Positions 17,078-29,808 of a stretch of DNA of 64,000 bases are shown here, in pieces. The stretch is taken from positions 1,684,001 through 1,748,000 of the forward strand of contig NZ_CP034015.1 in the NCBI RefSeq assembly GCF_003855395.1, written 5' to 3'. Position numbers and translations under genes: made by a program. How positions within the stretch are numbered: position 1 is the stretch's first letter; every line of letters begins with the position of its first letter. The notes beneath the pieces were generated by a model. It did no database searches. It saw only the letters and a list, made by a program, of their open reading frames with translations, and had not been told where the DNA came from. The DNA is from Shewanella livingstonensis (GTDB lineage: Bacteria > Pseudomonadota > Gammaproteobacteria > Enterobacterales > Shewanellaceae).

Positions 17078-18418
17078 TTATTTCACTATTGAGGCGATAT
17101 TACCTTGTGCAAATTGAGTGTGGATTTCATCACCCGACTTTATGTTTGCACTATCAAATAATACCTTGCCATCAATATCTTTGGTTATCGAATAGCCACG
17201 ACTTAAGGTTGCTAGCGGACTCACAGTATCAAGCTGATGTGCTGCGTTAAATAACTTTTGTTCTGACTGAGTTAATTTGTGCTGCATGGCATCCGTTAAA
17301 CGAGTGTGCAGATAAGATAATCGATTAGTTTCTAGCTTTAGGGTATTAATTGGTGAGCGCTGTTGCAAGCGATTATGCAATTGCTGGTGGCGTAACGTTA
17401 AGCGGCTGAGTTTATGCTGTAAGGCATTTTCTAGGCGCATTTGTATTTCGTCAAACCGTTGTTCAAATTGCTGTAGTTTACGTTGTGGTTCATGACGTTG
17501 CAGTTGATGGGATAACTGAGTTAATCGACCATATTGCTGCAATTGGTAATGTTTCATACCCTGTTGTAAACGCGATAACAATAATGCTAGTTTTTCTGCT
17601 TTATTGCCCTTATCTTTTGACAGTAATTCTGCACCAGCAGATGGCGTCGGTGCGCGCACATCAGCTACGTAGTCGCTGATAGTGGTATCTACTTCATGGC
17701 CGACAGCACTGATAATCGGTAAGGCGCTGTTGTAAATAGCATGAGCTAGGTGTTCACTGTTGAAACACCATAAATCTTCTAACGAACCACCGCCACGGGT
17801 AAGCAGTAAAACATCAACTTCCATGCGTTGGTTTGCAGTGACAATAGCTTGGCAGATTAGTTGGCTGGCCGCTGCACCTTGAACTTGAGTGGGGTACACC
17901 ACCACTTCAATAGAGGGATCGCGACGCGCTAACACATGCAGAATATCTCGCAGCGCCGCACCGGTTGCCGAAGTGATAACCCCAATGCGTTGAATGTTGT
18001 CTGGAATAGGGCGTTTGGTTTCTAGGGCAAATAAGCCGTCTGCGGCTAGTTTCAGTTTTAGTGTTTCAAACTCTTGTGCCAGCAATCCATCACCGGCGGG
18101 TAACATCGACTCAAGCAGTAATTGGTAGTCGCCACGAGGCTCGTACACACTTATTGCCGCTTTAATTAATACTTGCTGGCCATTAACAGGTTTAAAGCGT
18201 ACCGATTGATTACGGCCTTTAAACATCGCGCAACGAACTTGTGAATGAGCATCTTTTAACGTGAGGTACCAATGCCCTGAGCTGGGAGCCGAAAAATTTG
18301 ATATTTCACCATTAAGCCAGATTTTGCCAATTTGACCTTCAAGAATATGCCTCACTTCGCTGTTCAATTGCGAAACACTGTAAACATTGTTTTTTGTGGC
18401 ACTCATGAGAGTTCTCAT
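17078..18418 (-). CDS. xseA: Exodeoxyribonuclease VII large subunit
   Basis: Catalytic subunit of the nuclease that degrades single-stranded DNA into oligonucleotides, working with XseB. The N-terminal OB fold (about residues 10-105) has [29 protein letters not shown]. The catalytic core follows with [28 protein letters not shown] and [30 protein letters not shown], then a long Gln/Leu-rich coiled coil and the C-terminal LSRGYSI. The 446 residues fit the family. It is divergent from guaB with 106 bases between them, the usual arrangement in gammaproteobacteria. Confidence 0.97.
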   Translation of the reverse strand: MRTLMSATKNNVYSVSQLNSEVRHILEGQIGKIWLNGEISNFSAPSSGHWYLTLKDAHSQVRCAMFKGRNQSVRFKPVNGQQVLIKAAISVYEPRGDYQLLLESMLPAGDGLLAQEFETLKLKLAADGLFALETKRPIPDNIQRIGVITSATGAALRDILHVLARRDPSIEVVVYPTQVQGAAASQLICQAIVTANQRMEVDVLLLTRGGGSLEDLWCFNSEHLAHAIYNSALPIISAVGHEVDTTISDYVADVRAPTPSAGAELLSKDKGNKAEKLALLLSRLQQGMKHYQLQQYGRLTQLSHQLQRHEPQRKLQQFEQRFDEIQMRLENALQHKLSRLTLRHQQLHNRLQQRSPINTLKLETNRLSYLHTRLTDAMQHKLTQSEQKLFNAAHQLDTVSPLATLSRGYSITKDIDGKVLFDSANIKSGDEIHTQFAQGNIASIVK

Positions 18419-18446
18419 TCTAACGTTAATAAATATCTATTTTCCA

Positions 18447-18475
18447 TTTACCAACTGCAATATGCAAGGTATAAT
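18447..18475 (+). promoter_or_regulatory. Sigma70 promoter of guaB
   Basis: A -35 TTTACC (18447-18452), a 17-base spacer and a -10 TATAAT (18470-18475) lie 49 bases upstream of the guaB start. No clear PurR operator was seen. Confidence 0.65.
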
Positions 18476-18512
18476 CTCGCCGCAATATTTCAATCAAAAT
18501 CCTACCTACTAG

Positions 18513-19997
<1,485 letters not shown>

Positions 19998-20006
19998 TTT
20001 CAATGA

Positions 20007-20024
20007 GGGCGACAATTGTCGCCC
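20007..20024. terminator. Hairpin between guaB and guaA
   Basis: GGGCGACAATTGTCGCCC is a perfect 18-base palindrome just after the guaB stop. The following T-tract is short (TTCTGTT), so it may only weaken transcription or stabilise the mRNA 3' end. Confidence 0.5.
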
Positions 20025-20100
20025 TTCTGTTATTAGCGTTAATTTGCCCGCATTGATTTGATGCGGGTTATTACACTTAATCAATATGTAAAGGTTATCC

Positions 20101-21678
20101 ATGAGTAATATTCACGATCATAAGATTCTAATCCTCGATTTTGGTTCTCAATACACTCAGCTTATTGCGCGTCGTATCCGTGAAATTGGTGTGTATTGTG
20201 AGTTATGGGCTTGGGATGTGAGCGAAGCGCAAATTCGTGAGTTTGCGCCAAATGGTATTATTTTAGCGGGCGGCCCTGAAAGTGTGACCGAGGAAAATTC
20301 TCCTCGCGCTCCTGAATATGTATTTACAGCTGGTGTACCAGTATTAGGTATTTGTTACGGCATGCAAACCATGTCAGAACAACTCGGTGGCAAAGTGATT
20401 AAAGGTGTGGGTGAAGGCGAATTTGGCTATGCCCAAATTGAGCTACAAACTACGTCAGCCTTGTTTAAAAGTATTGAAGATGCAGTTAGTGCCGAGGGCA
20501 AACCATTGCTTGACGTGTGGATGAGCCATGGCGATAAAGTGTCTGCTATTCCTGAAGGATTTGTGACCATTGCTAAAACGGCGACCTGTCCATTTGCCGC
20601 TATGGCGAATGAAGACAAAGGTTTTTACGGTGTACAGTTTCACCCAGAAGTGACCCATACTCGCCAAGGTCAGCGCATACTAGAGCATTTCGCCTTAGAC
20701 ATTTGTGGTTGTAAAGCCAATTGGAAACCATCATCAATTATTGAAGATGCCATTGAACGTCTTAAAAAACAAATTGGTGATGACGAAGTTATTCTGGGGT
20801 TGTCTGGCGGGGTAGATTCATCTGTAGTTGCTATGCTATTGCATCGCGCTATTGGCGACAAACTGACTTGTGTGTTTGTTGATAACGGTTTACTACGATT
20901 AAATGAAGCCGAGCAAGTGTTAGAAATGTTTGGTGATCATTTTGGGCTCAAGATTGTTCATGTAGATGCTGAAAATCGTTTCTTAGATGCGATGGCTGGC
21001 GAAGCAGAACCTGAAGCAAAGCGGAAGATTATTGGACGGGTTTTTGTTGAAATTTTTGATGAAGAATCAAAGAAATGTGCTAATGCTAAATGGTTAGCGC
21101 AAGGTACTATTTATCCTGATGTGATTGAATCAGCAGGCAGTGCAACCGGTAAAGCCCATGTGATTAAGTCGCACCACAATGTTGGCGGTTTACCTGCCGA
21201 TATGAAGATGGGTTTAGTTGAGCCACTGCGTGAGTTATTTAAAGATGAAGTGCGTAAGATTGGTTTAGAGTTAGGCCTGCCTTACAATATGCTTTATCGT
21301 CATCCGTTCCCAGGACCAGGTTTAGGTGTGCGTGTACTGGGCGAGGTGAAAAAAGAATATTGTGATTTACTGCGCAGTGCCGATGCTATTTTTATTGAAG
21401 AGCTACATAAAGCCGATTTATATAATAAAGTCAGCCAAGCATTCACGGTATTTTTACCCGTTCGTTCAGTGGGCGTAATGGGTGATGGACGTAAATATGA
21501 TTGGGTTGTATCGCTTCGCGCGGTAGAAACTATCGACTTTATGACCGCGCATTGGGCACATTTGCCGTATGATTTCTTAGGTCGCGTTTCAAACCGCATC
21601 ATCAATGAAGTCGATGGTATTTCACGAGTCGTTTATGATATTTCAGGTAAGCCACCAGCAACGATCGAATGGGAGTAA
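20101..21678 (+). CDS. guaA: GMP synthase (glutamine-hydrolysing)
   Basis: Converts XMP to GMP using ATP and glutamine. A class I glutamine amidotransferase domain (1-200) has nucleophile Cys in GICYGMQ and His/Glu in FHPEVTHT. The ATP pyrophosphatase domain follows with the P-loop GLSGGVDSS (about 236-244). The C-terminal dimerisation domain has [12 protein letters not shown] and ends in PPATIEWE, the invariant family ending. 525 residues, identical to the E. coli length. It lies after guaB and is followed by a clear terminator. Confidence 0.98.
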   Translation: MSNIHDHKILILDFGSQYTQLIARRIREIGVYCELWAWDVSEAQIREFAPNGIILAGGPESVTEENSPRAPEYVFTAGVPVLGICYGMQTMSEQLGGKVIKGVGEGEFGYAQIELQTTSALFKSIEDAVSAEGKPLLDVWMSHGDKVSAIPEGFVTIAKTATCPFAAMANEDKGFYGVQFHPEVTHTRQGQRILEHFALDICGCKANWKPSSIIEDAIERLKKQIGDDEVILGLSGGVDSSVVAMLLHRAIGDKLTCVFVDNGLLRLNEAEQVLEMFGDHFGLKIVHVDAENRFLDAMAGEAEPEAKRKIIGRVFVEIFDEESKKCANAKWLAQGTIYPDVIESAGSATGKAHVIKSHHNVGGLPADMKMGLVEPLRELFKDEVRKIGLELGLPYNMLYRHPFPGPGLGVRVLGEVKKEYCDLLRSADAIFIEELHKADLYNKVSQAFTVFLPVRSVGVMGDGRKYDWVVSLRAVETIDFMTAHWAHLPYDFLGRVSNRIINEVDGISRVVYDISGKPPATIEWE

Positions 21679-21725
21679 TCTCGCGCTAGATAATAGCGGG
21701 TATTAACTTGCAATAAGCCATATTT

Positions 21726-21751
21726 AAGCCCATATTTTATGGGCTTTTTTT
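21726..21751 (+). terminator. Terminator after guaA
   Basis: The stem AGCCCATA / TATGGGCT with a TTT loop is followed by seven T. Confidence 0.87.
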
Positions 21752-21782
21752 GTTTATGTTCCCGAGCTGGAAATCAAAACCT

Positions 21783-22304
21783 ATGTATTCAATCATAAAG
21801 CAAAGCATAATAACGACAGCGGTCTCTTTGGTTTTAATCATCCCTGCGATGGCGTCAGCACAAGATATTTCAACGCGTTTTAAACCCACTCTGGCTACTT
21901 TTGTTGCGGCGGCTAAATTGGATTGTGCAACGTTGGATAAGGGCATATTAGAGGTCACTGATGGTGGTATTTATTTTACTACTGATTTTAATCAGGACGG
22001 TATTACTGATCCCATCATCGATACTCGCGTATTCAGTTGCTCAAGTTCTGCCACCCTGTTTGACGGTGGAACCGGTGGTCATTACATCAATGTATTCGTT
22101 TCAAACGATGACAATAGCTATAAACGGTTTGAGTTTCTTGCGCAGGACAGTACGGTTATATCACTTGGTAGCTCGCCTGTGTTGTTGCTCAAGCATCATG
22201 GAACCAGCTGTAATTTACTTGCCCCAAGTGCCTGTTTTGCTGCCTATAGTTGGGCTGAGGGCACGTTCAATACCACCAATGCAATCATCCGCCCACAAGA
22301 ATAA
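21783..22304 (+). CDS. Exported protein of unknown function
   Basis: 173 residues from ATG 21783. This start gives a normal signal peptide (hydrophobic IITTAVSLVLIIPAMA, cleavage near SAQ); the in-frame ATGs at 21750 and 21756 would add a hydrophilic extension and overlap the guaA terminator. The mature part has four cysteines (about 45, 84, 142 and 149), an Asp-rich stretch FTTDFNQDGITDP resembling a calcium-binding loop, and a repeated GG segment. I recognise no family. It is followed 17 bases later by a small membrane-protein gene that may be cotranscribed. Confidence 0.6.
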   Translation: MYSIIKQSIITTAVSLVLIIPAMASAQDISTRFKPTLATFVAAAKLDCATLDKGILEVTDGGIYFTTDFNQDGITDPIIDTRVFSCSSSATLFDGGTGGHYINVFVSNDDNSYKRFEFLAQDSTVISLGSSPVLLLKHHGTSCNLLAPSACFAAYSWAEGTFNTTNAIIRPQE

Positions 22305-22321
22305 AGATACAGGATAAATGA

Positions 22322-22657
22322 ATGCATCCAGACACCGTCATTAACCCAAATGCTTGGGCGGTAGGTGAAATAATCAATATTGGTCTATTTGCGACACTCT
22401 ATCTCAGCTGCCTGGTATTGACACTCTGGAAGGCTGTCCGTAACGCTCAGGGCCGTTTTTACTGTATTGCTTGCGCTGCATCAATCATTATTGGCACGCT
22501 TATTATGGTCATAGCGCCATTTACCTCTGAGAGCAATGGCGAAATGCCGCCACAAGCAGGGCTGGGTGCATGGATAATGATCCTCGGTCTGTTGGGTAGC
22601 GTTGCTGTTTTTATCTGGTGGCGGTTCGTCGAACCTACAACTAATAATAGCAAGTAG
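22322..22657 (+). CDS. Small three-helix membrane protein, unknown
   Basis: 111 residues with three hydrophobic segments: IINIGLFATLYLSCLVLTLW (about 18-37), FYCIACAASIIIGTLIMVIAP (about 46-66) and GAWIMILGLLGSVAVFIWW (about 83-101). A conserved-looking loop holds GEMPPQAG. AGGA lies about 9 bases before the ATG. It lies immediately after the exported protein gene, and the two may work together in the envelope. No family recognised. Confidence 0.55.
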   Translation: MHPDTVINPNAWAVGEIINIGLFATLYLSCLVLTLWKAVRNAQGRFYCIACAASIIIGTLIMVIAPFTSESNGEMPPQAGLGAWIMILGLLGSVAVFIWWRFVEPTTNNSK

Positions 22658-22745
22658 ATAGCGGGATAAAGGCTTGTTTGATAACCATTAATGATTCAAA
22701 ATTCAGATTATTATAATTTCGCATGAAATAACCTAGGTTTATAGA

Positions 22746-23336
22746 GTGACAAATCCCCCAAAGGCAGATGTTTTAGCCAACCATTGTCCATCTCCAACTG
22801 TTGATAAGAGCATTGCAGATGTTAACGTTAATAACGCGCAGCAAATTATTGATGAAAAGTGGATGCGTTTAGCGATGCAACTTGCCGAACAAGCAGAGCT
22901 TAAAGGCGAAGTCCCAGTGGGTGCTGTACTGGTTAAAGACGATGTGTTAATTGCCAGTGGCTGTAATTTAAGTATTGTAAATCACGATCCAAGCGCTCAT
23001 GCCGAGATGGAATGTATTCGTCAAGCTGGTAAGGTATTAGAAAACTATCGAATGCTCAACACTACCTTATATGTCACGTTAGAACCTTGCACTATGTGTG
23101 CTGGTGCTATGGTGCATAGTCGTATTGCGCGGGTTGTTTATGGTGCCGATGATTTAAAAACCGGTGCTGCGGGTAGCGTAATTAATTTACTGCAACATCC
23201 TGCATTTAATCATCAGCTTGATGTCAGTGCCGGGGTGTTGGCTGGTGAGTGTGGCGCGCAACTAAGTGCTTTTTTTAAGCGCCGTAGAGCAGAAAAAAAA
23301 GCACTCAAGCAGTTAGCCAGTAAGCTAATAGATTGA
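22746..23336 (+). CDS. tadA: tRNA-specific adenosine deaminase
   Basis: Converts A34 to inosine in the anticodon of tRNA-Arg(ACG). It has the zinc-deaminase motifs PSAHAEMECIR (His ligand and catalytic Glu) and PCTMCAGAM (two Cys ligands), plus VPVGAVLV and KTGAAGS as in E. coli TadA. The frame from GTG 22746 encodes 196 residues, about 30 more than usual at the N-terminus (TNPPKADVLANHCPSPTVDK, low complexity). A start nearer the WMRLAMQLAEQA segment cannot be excluded, since no good ribosome-binding site precedes the GTG. It is a single gene convergent with mltF. Confidence 0.93.
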   Translation: MTNPPKADVLANHCPSPTVDKSIADVNVNNAQQIIDEKWMRLAMQLAEQAELKGEVPVGAVLVKDDVLIASGCNLSIVNHDPSAHAEMECIRQAGKVLENYRMLNTTLYVTLEPCTMCAGAMVHSRIARVVYGADDLKTGAAGSVINLLQHPAFNHQLDVSAGVLAGECGAQLSAFFKRRRAEKKALKQLASKLID

Positions 23337-23705
23337 GTGTATTTTTGTCGCGAACGATGTTAAATCGATATCAATGCTTCAACGTAAATGATGCGATTGA
23401 TAGCCACATATTCTATTAAAGAACAATGAGCTTATATCTCATTGTTAATCAATAAAAAATGAGCTCGCTGGCGATTTTGAATGCGGTTTTTATGTACTTT
23501 AAGCATGACACGACGACGTGACATGGTATTGCTTATAGATCTTCTTCTCATTCCGTGATCCCTTAATATTGGCTAACCTCAATGAGGCTATTGATAAATA
23601 ACACACCTTAGCTGCATGCTTTTTAACGATATATCCAACGCTATAGTACCTTATATTGGTAACGATTATCTGTCAGGTGATGACCATAAATAATCGCGGC
23701 AATTT
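23337..23705. other. Intergenic region between tadA and mltF with one hairpin
   Basis: 369 bases between convergent genes. A 9-bp stem AACAATGAG / CTCATTGTT with a 7-base loop lies at 23422-23446 and is followed by TAATCAATAAAAAA, a weak terminator. No coding frame or other feature was seen. Confidence 0.5.
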
Positions 23706-25136
23706 TTACTGTTCTGATCCGCGGAGATTGTCTGACACTTCTTCGGCAATAACTTCAATTTTTTCATGATCTTCAATAACATCTATATTCTTGGTTTGAA
23801 GATCTATCCAAACTAAAGTGTCGTAGTAACGACGAATGCTGTCGACATAATGAACGGCTTCACTACCACGAGCATAACCATAACGTGTTTGTTTGTAATA
23901 TTTAGCTTGTTGTAGCAAAGGTAATACTTTTTTAACATCACGCCAGGCGCTTGGATCCATTCCCATAGATTCAGTTAACCGGCGCGCATCTTCAACATGA
24001 CCCAAACCGATATTATAAGAAGCCAATGCAAACCAAATTCGTTGAACTTCAGGGATAGTGTCTGGCAACCGTTCCATCATGTCTTTTAAATAAAATGCAC
24101 CACCACGTATGCTTTGCTCTGCATCTAAGCGGTCATCAACTCCAACATAAGTCGCAGTGGGTTGGGTTAACATCATCATGCCCCTAACCCCAGTAGGTGA
24201 TCGAGCACTAGGGTTCCAGTGTGACTCTTGATAACTGGCAGCGGCTAATTTACGCCAATCTAACTCTCCGGCATATTGTTCGAAAAAACTGCGGTACTCC
24301 GGCAAAATATTATCAATCGCGCGGATAAAGGCACGGGTATCAACATAATCAAAACGTTTTACATGGCCAAAATATTTTTCGTTTAAATGCTCAAGTGTGC
24401 CAGCACGCCTTTCTTTATGCCAAAAAGCCAGCAGTTGACTCATTAACCTATCGCTGTTTTTAGGCGGCAAAAGCCACATCACTTCAACTTTTTCTTCTAA
24501 AATCATTCCTGCGCGTAATTCTGGCAAAAAACGTTGGTTAATCAATAGGCTATTTGAATCTGAAATAGTGTAATTCAGTTCACCATTAGCAATTAAGGCA
24601 AACAATTCTTCATTATCTTTATCGTTAACCTGGTTCCACATCAACTCAGGGTAGTCTTTTTGTAACTTAGTTAAGATATTGACAGAAGATGAGTTAGCCA
24701 TGACGGTAATTTCACCCGACAAAGTGCCTATGTCTTTAGGCTCTGGAGTGCCTTCCTTATAAACCAATACTTGATTGACTTTATATAATGTCGGCCCGAG
24801 TTTAAATTGTTGACCCCGGTTTGGGGTTTTTGCAATACCGGCGGCGATAATATCAATCTTGTTTTCTTTTAATGCGGCAAATAATTGCTTGCGATTAGTG
24901 TACGGGATCATCTCTAGAGGCACGGCTAAATAGTCAGCAAAGCGCTGCGCCATTTCAAAGTCGAATCCGCTTTCACCTTGGTCTGAATTTAGATAAATCT
25001 GTGGCCCATATAAAGTCCCTACCTTTAGAACGGTACGCTTGGGTGCAGATGATGCGATATCAATTTGTTGGATATCAATAGGTTCGCAGGAAGATAATAT
25101 TCCGCAAAGTAAAATGATGAATAAGGTTTTGATCAT
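23706..25136 (-). CDS. mltF: Membrane-bound lytic murein transglycosylase F
   Basis: 476 residues. Lipoprotein-type signal with ILSSC (Cys16). An N-terminal periplasmic substrate-binding (SBP_bac_3) domain (about 40-265) regulates the enzyme. The C-terminal SLT domain (about 285-430) has the catalytic Glu in [10 protein letters not shown], then [12 protein letters not shown] and [10 protein letters not shown]. It cleaves the MurNAc-GlcNAc bond of peptidoglycan to give 1,6-anhydro products at the outer membrane. It is divergent from purL, the standard neighbour in gammaproteobacteria. An acidic C-terminal extension follows the SLT domain. Confidence 0.95.
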   Translation of the reverse strand: MIKTLFIILLCGILSSCEPIDIQQIDIASSAPKRTVLKVGTLYGPQIYLNSDQGESGFDFEMAQRFADYLAVPLEMIPYTNRKQLFAALKENKIDIIAAGIAKTPNRGQQFKLGPTLYKVNQVLVYKEGTPEPKDIGTLSGEITVMANSSSVNILTKLQKDYPELMWNQVNDKDNEELFALIANGELNYTISDSNSLLINQRFLPELRAGMILEEKVEVMWLLPPKNSDRLMSQLLAFWHKERRAGTLEHLNEKYFGHVKRFDYVDTRAFIRAIDNILPEYRSFFEQYAGELDWRKLAAASYQESHWNPSARSPTGVRGMMMLTQPTATYVGVDDRLDAEQSIRGGAFYLKDMMERLPDTIPEVQRIWFALASYNIGLGHVEDARRLTESMGMDPSAWRDVKKVLPLLQQAKYYKQTRYGYARGSEAVHYVDSIRRYYDTLVWIDLQTKNIDVIEDHEKIEVIAEEVSDNLRGSEQ

Positions 25137-25490
25137 ATTTATTAACTGGTTAGCTTAAGTTATTTCGTTGATGTCACGAGAGTAATACGTAATAAACGAA
25201 TGTAATACCGGTTGAATAGCCTTTAAATATGTAGGGGGTGAGCGTGTTTTTTTGCTTACTTTATCAGGAGTTTTCCTAAACGCCTATAGTTGTACAAAAA
25301 ACCTTCTATTTAGGTTTTTTTTTCATACCGTAGTTAAGTTGTCACTAATGAAATATGAGTGAGCCTAATTGTTGATATTTTCCCTATCAGGAAACACTGT
25401 TTTCACGGGTCCTTAAAGGTGATTTGTACCGTGCAATTCCCTATAATAGCGCCAATTCTGACCCAATATACTTTATTAAGGTGAATAGAC
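25137..25490. other. purL: mltF-purL divergent promoter region
   Basis: 354 bases. A TATAAT at 25442-25447 lies 44 bases before the purL GTG and is the likely -10, but no convincing -35 is present at 16-18 bases, suggesting an activator or a weak promoter. I could not find a PurR palindrome of the ACGCAAACG type. The T-rich stretch near 25312 suggests no coding function. Confidence 0.45.
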
Positions 25491-28400
25491 GTGATTGAGA
25501 TCATTCGCGGAGCCCCAGCACTATCTGCATTTAGAGTTCAAAAACTCATGGAGGCTTGCGAAAATGCAGCGCTTCCAGTATCGCAAATTTATGCTGAATA
25601 TGTCCATCTAGCCAATTTGAGTGAACCACTAGATGATAATGAGCGTCTACAGTTAGAAACCATTCTTACCTACGGACCTGCCATTGAGTCCCATGCTCCA
25701 CAAGGTACCCTGTTATTTGTCACCCCACGTCCTGGTACTATTTCTCCTTGGTCTTCTAAAGCAACTGACATTGCCCATAACTGTGGTTTAGGTAAATTGA
25801 CCCGCCTTGAACGGGGTATTGCTTATTATGTTGAAGCATCAGTATTAACCGCAGAACAACAAAAACTACTGCAAGGGTTATTACATGACCGTATGGTCGA
25901 AGTGATGCTACCTGCGTTTGATGCTGCAGACGTATTATTTGCCCGCACAACGCCAGCAAAATTTAGCAGTGTGAATATTCTTGCTGAAGGTCGCCGCGCG
26001 TTAGAAGTGGCCAACGTGAAGTTAGGCTTAGCCCTTGCCGATGATGAAATAGACTATTTAATTGAAAATTTTGTGCGTTTAAAGCGTAACCCTAACGACA
26101 TCGAATTAATGATGTTTGCTCAAGCAAACTCGGAACATTGTCGCCACAAAATTTTCAATGCAGATTGGACTATCGATGGCGAAGTACAGCCAAAATCACT
26201 ATTCAAAATGATTAAGAATACTTTTGAGGTGACACCTGATTTCGTATTGTCAGCTTATAAAGACAATGCCGCAGTGATGACCGGGCCTATTGCGGGACGC
26301 TTTTTCCCCGATCCAGATGGTGTTTATAATTATCACACCGAACCAATGCATATATTGATGAAAGTAGAAACGCACAATCATCCTACTGCAATTAGTCCTT
26401 ATCCTGGTGCGGCTACCGGTTCTGGTGGTGAAATTCGCGATGAAGGCGCTACTGGCCGAGGTTCTAAACCTAAAGCGGGTTTGTCTGGTTTTACGGTATC
26501 TAATTTAAAAATCCCTGGTTTTGTGCATCCATGGGAAGCGGATTACGGCAAGCCAGATCGTATTGTTACCCCGCTTGAAATTATGCTCGAAGGCCCACTT
26601 GGCGGCGCAGCATTTAACAACGAGTTTGGTCGTCCTGCTATTACCGGTTATTTCCGTACTTACGAGCAATTAGTCTCGAGCCATAATGGTGTTGAAGTAC
26701 GTGGGTATCATAAGCCGATTATGATAGCTGGTGGCTTAGGCAATATCCGTGAAGATCATGTTCAAAAAGGCGAAATCACCATTGGTGCTAAGCTCATTGT
26801 GCTTGGCGGACCGGCAATGAACATTGGCTTAGGTGGCGGTGCTGCATCTTCAATGGCGTCAGGTCAATCTAGCGAAGATTTAGATTTTGCTTCTGTACAA
26901 CGTGAAAACCCAGAAATGGAACGTCGTTGTCAGGAAGTGATTGATCGCTGCTGGCAGTTAGGTGACACCAATCCAATTCAATTTATTCACGATGTGGGTG
27001 CAGGCGGATTATCGAATGCGTTCCCTGAGTTAGTCAATGATGCTAATCGCGGCGGGGTATTCAATTTACGTAATGTTCCCTCTGACGAGCCAGGCATGAG
27101 CCCACTTGAAATTTGGTGTAACGAATCCCAAGAGCGTTATGTGTTATCAGTTGCACCAGAAAATTTACAGCAGTTTACTGATATTTGTAACCGCGAACGC
27201 GCGCCATTTGCAGTGGTAGGTGAAGCGACGGCAGAGATGCAATTAACCCTTGCAGACAGTCACTTTAACAACAAGCCAATTGATTTGCCGCTTGAAGTTT
27301 TATTAGGTAAAGCACCTAAGATGAGCCGTGATGTGGTGTCGGCAAAAGCGGTATCACCTGCGTTAGATCAAACTAAGATCGAATTAAACGAAGCTGTTAA
27401 ACGTATTTTAAGCTTGCCAACGGTTGCAGATAAAAGCTTCCTTATTACTATTGGTGATCGCTCCGTTACTGGTTTAGTGAATCGCGATCAAATGGTGGGC
27501 CCATGGCAGGTTCCAGTTGCCGACTGTGCAGTAACTGCATCAAGTTATGACAGTTACTGCGGTGAAGCAATGTCGATGGGTGAGCGCACTCCGTTAGCCT
27601 TACTCGATTTTGACGCCTCAGCCCGTATGGCGGTTGCTGAGTCAATTATGAACATTGCCGGAACGGATATTGGCTCGTTCAAACGTATTAAGCTTTCTGC
27701 TAACTGGATGTCACCTGCGGGTCACCCTGGTGAGGATGCCGGTTTATACCAAGCCGTTAAAGCCATTGGTGAAGACCTTTGTCCAGAGCTTGGCATTACA
27801 ATCCCTGTCGGTAAAGACTCTATGTCGATGAAAACAGCATGGGAAGATAACGGCACTCAGAAAACCGTCACCTCGCCTATGTCGTTAGTCATCACCGCTT
27901 TTGGTGTAGTGCAAGACATTCGTAAAACGGTAACGCCGCAACTTCGCAGTGATAAAGGTGACAGTGCTTTATTAATGCTCGACTTAAGCAATGGTCAAAA
28001 CCGTTTAGGCGGTTCTTGTTTAGCGCAGGTTTACAGTGAGTTAGGTGACATTGCGCCAACATTAGATAAAACCGCTAACTTAGCTGGCTTTTTTGAAGTG
28101 ATGCAGCAATTAGTCGCCGATCAAGCGGTTATGGCATATCACGACCGCAGTGATGGTGGTTTATTTACCACATTGGTGGAAATGGCATTTGCCGGTAACA
28201 CCGGGTTAAATATTGATTTAGCCAGTTTGAATGGTACCGATTTAGAGCGTTTATTTAATGAAGAAATTGGTGCGGTTATTCAAGTCAATGTTGTTGATGC
28301 CAAAGCCATCGCAGCGCAATTTGAAGCTAAAGGCGTAACCTGTCATCACATTGGTGGCCTACAAGCGGCTGACCAGATTAGTATTTATGATGGCGAGCGA

Positions 28401-29375
28401 GTGATCTTTGCTGATAGTCGTACGGCATTACGCACCTTGTGGTCAGAAACCACCTATCGCATGCAAGCACTACGTGACAACCCAGAATGTGCCCGTGAAG
28501 AGTTTGAGCTTAAACAACAAGCTGATGCACCTGGTTTAACCGTTAAGTTAGGCTTTAACCCAAGTGAAGATGTAGCTGCACCTTATATTCTTAAAGGCGT
28601 GGCACCCAAAATGGCTATTTTACGTGAGCAGGGCGTTAACTCTCATGTTGAAATGGCAGCCGCTTTTGACCGTGCTGGTTTTGAAAGCCGTGACGTGCAC
28701 ATGTCAGATATCTTATCTGGCCGTATTAGCCTTGAAGAGTTCCAAGGCCTAGTGGCTTGTGGCGGATTCTCTTACGGTGACGTATTAGGCGCTGGTGAAG
28801 GTTGGGCTAAATCGATTCTATTTAATGATCGTGCTCGTGATGAGTTTAGCCGTTTCTTCGAACGTGATTCCAGTATCGCCCTTGGCGTGTGTAATGGTTG
28901 TCAGATGTTATCTAACCTGAAAGAAATTATTCCTGGTAGTGAGCATTGGCCGCGCTTTGTGCGTAACCGTTCTGAGCGTTTTGAAGCGCGATTCAGTTTG
29001 GTTGAAGTGCAACAAAATCCATCGGTATTCTTTGAGGGCATGGTTGGTTCACGTATGCCTATTGCAGTATCTCATGGTGAAGGTCTAGTTGAATTTGCTA
29101 ACGCTCAAGCGTTAGCAAATGCAGAAGCATCTGGCACTATTGCACTGCGTTATGTTGATGGCCATGGTCAAATTGCGACCCAGTACCCAGAAAATCCAAA
29201 TGGTTCTGCTAACGGCTTAACGGGTATTTGTACCACTGATGGTCGCGTAACAATTATGATGCCGCATCCTGAACGAGTATTTAGAACGGTTGCCAATTCA
29301 TGGCACCCAGATAATTGGGGTGAAGATAGCCCATGGATGCGCATGTTCCGTAATGCACGAGTGAAGATTGGTTAA
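25491..29375 (+). CDS. purL: Phosphoribosylformylglycinamidine synthase
   Basis: Large single-chain FGAM synthase of purine biosynthesis: FGAR + Gln + ATP to FGAM. 1294 residues, one less than E. coli. There is an N-terminal PurS-like domain, two AIR-synthase-like halves ([43 protein letters not shown]), and a C-terminal glutaminase with nucleophile Cys in [10 protein letters not shown] and the catalytic pair in MPHPERVFR. The start is GTG 25491 with AAGGTG upstream. It is a monocistronic unit ending at a strong terminator. Confidence 0.98.
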   Translation: MIEIIRGAPALSAFRVQKLMEACENAALPVSQIYAEYVHLANLSEPLDDNERLQLETILTYGPAIESHAPQGTLLFVTPRPGTISPWSSKATDIAHNCGLGKLTRLERGIAYYVEASVLTAEQQKLLQGLLHDRMVEVMLPAFDAADVLFARTTPAKFSSVNILAEGRRALEVANVKLGLALADDEIDYLIENFVRLKRNPNDIELMMFAQANSEHCRHKIFNADWTIDGEVQPKSLFKMIKNTFEVTPDFVLSAYKDNAAVMTGPIAGRFFPDPDGVYNYHTEPMHILMKVETHNHPTAISPYPGAATGSGGEIRDEGATGRGSKPKAGLSGFTVSNLKIPGFVHPWEADYGKPDRIVTPLEIMLEGPLGGAAFNNEFGRPAITGYFRTYEQLVSSHNGVEVRGYHKPIMIAGGLGNIREDHVQKGEITIGAKLIVLGGPAMNIGLGGGAASSMASGQSSEDLDFASVQRENPEMERRCQEVIDRCWQLGDTNPIQFIHDVGAGGLSNAFPELVNDANRGGVFNLRNVPSDEPGMSPLEIWCNESQERYVLSVAPENLQQFTDICNRERAPFAVVGEATAEMQLTLADSHFNNKPIDLPLEVLLGKAPKMSRDVVSAKAVSPALDQTKIELNEAVKRILSLPTVADKSFLITIGDRSVTGLVNRDQMVGPWQVPVADCAVTASSYDSYCGEAMSMGERTPLALLDFDASARMAVAESIMNIAGTDIGSFKRIKLSANWMSPAGHPGEDAGLYQAVKAIGEDLCPELGITIPVGKDSMSMKTAWEDNGTQKTVTSPMSLVITAFGVVQDIRKTVTPQLRSDKGDSALLMLDLSNGQNRLGGSCLAQVYSELGDIAPTLDKTANLAGFFEVMQQLVADQAVMAYHDRSDGGLFTTLVEMAFAGNTGLNIDLASLNGTDLERLFNEEIGAVIQVNVVDAKAIAAQFEAKGVTCHHIGGLQAADQISIYDGERVIFADSRTALRTLWSETTYRMQALRDNPECAREEFELKQQADAPGLTVKLGFNPSEDVAAPYILKGVAPKMAILREQGVNSHVEMAAAFDRAGFESRDVHMSDILSGRISLEEFQGLVACGGFSYGDVLGAGEGWAKSILFNDRARDEFSRFFERDSSIALGVCNGCQMLSNLKEIIPGSEHWPRFVRNRSERFEARFSLVEVQQNPSVFFEGMVGSRMPIAVSHGEGLVEFANAQALANAEASGTIALRYVDGHGQIATQYPENPNGSANGLTGICTTDGRVTIMMPHPERVFRTVANSWHPDNWGEDSPWMRMFRNARVKIG

Positions 29376-29405
29376 TCTTAGATTTAATTGTTCACTTAGT
29401 TAAAG

Positions 29406-29436
29406 AAAAGGCGATTCAGTTGAATCGCCTTTTTTA
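29406..29436 (+). terminator. Terminator after purL
   Basis: The stem AAAAGGCGATTCA / TGAATCGCCTTTT has a GT centre and is followed by T. Confidence 0.88.
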
Positions 29437-29485
29437 TGAAGATAATTCTTTTATTAGGTTATTACTCGATGTTGTCGCCATAAAG

Positions 29486-29518
29486 AAAAACCCCATAGAT
29501 TTACTCTGTGGGGTTTTT
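29486..29518 (-). terminator. Terminator of the small minus-strand unit
   Basis: The stem AAAAACCCCATAGA / TCTGTGGGGTTTTT has a 5-base loop and A/T tracts on both sides. It lies about 95 bases beyond the stop of the 26-residue minus-strand ORF and so probably ends that transcript; it could also back up purL termination. Confidence 0.72.
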
Positions 29519-29613
29519 GATCCGTTATCATTGAATAATAACGATTACTGCTTAATATCATTTCTGCGCTAACAAAAACATTCACTAAACACGGTATAAA
29601 TAAGTGAGCTAGC

Positions 29614-29694
29614 TTATTTCACTTCTTTAGCCGTAAACATTTCAGTAAAAACACGTATGTATAAATTGGCAATATGTTCGAATAATTGAGTCAT
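29614..29694 (-). CDS. Candidate small protein, 26 residues
   Basis: Short ORF that starts MTQLFEHIANLYIR and ends TAKEVK. It is preceded by AAAGAGA 8 bases before the ATG. The middle looks like an amphipathic helix with alternating hydrophobic and charged residues (FEHIANLYIRVFTEMF). What supports it is the frame around it: a near-consensus promoter at 29780-29808, a leader of about 80 bases and a terminator at 29486-29518, all on the minus strand with nothing else to serve. The leader itself contains an 11-codon frame (29708-29743, MSRRLNSNDLT). I do not recognise it. It could instead be a regulatory RNA with incidental coding sequence. Confidence 0.5.
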   Translation of the reverse strand: MTQLFEHIANLYIRVFTEMFTAKEVK

Positions 29695-29779
29695 AGCAGA
29701 AGTCTCTTTAGGTTAGGTCATTGGAATTAAGACGACGACTCATCGCACAACCACTGTTCGTGTTCTTAACTGTGTGCAA

Positions 29780-29808
29780 ATTATACAGTTGTACTATTGC
29801 GTACTCAA
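29780..29808 (-). promoter_or_regulatory. Strong sigma70-type promoter for a small minus-strand transcript
   Basis: On the minus strand a -35 TTGAGT, a 17-base spacer and a consensus -10 TATAAT are present. The expected start is near 29773, giving a transcript of about 290 bases to the terminator at 29486. Confidence 0.68.

Noticed and set aside
21300..21605. Minus-strand open frame within guaA
   Set aside because: Fully inside a conserved gene and without coding features.
25137..25490. PurR operator upstream of purL
   Set aside because: No ACGCAAACG-type palindrome could be found.
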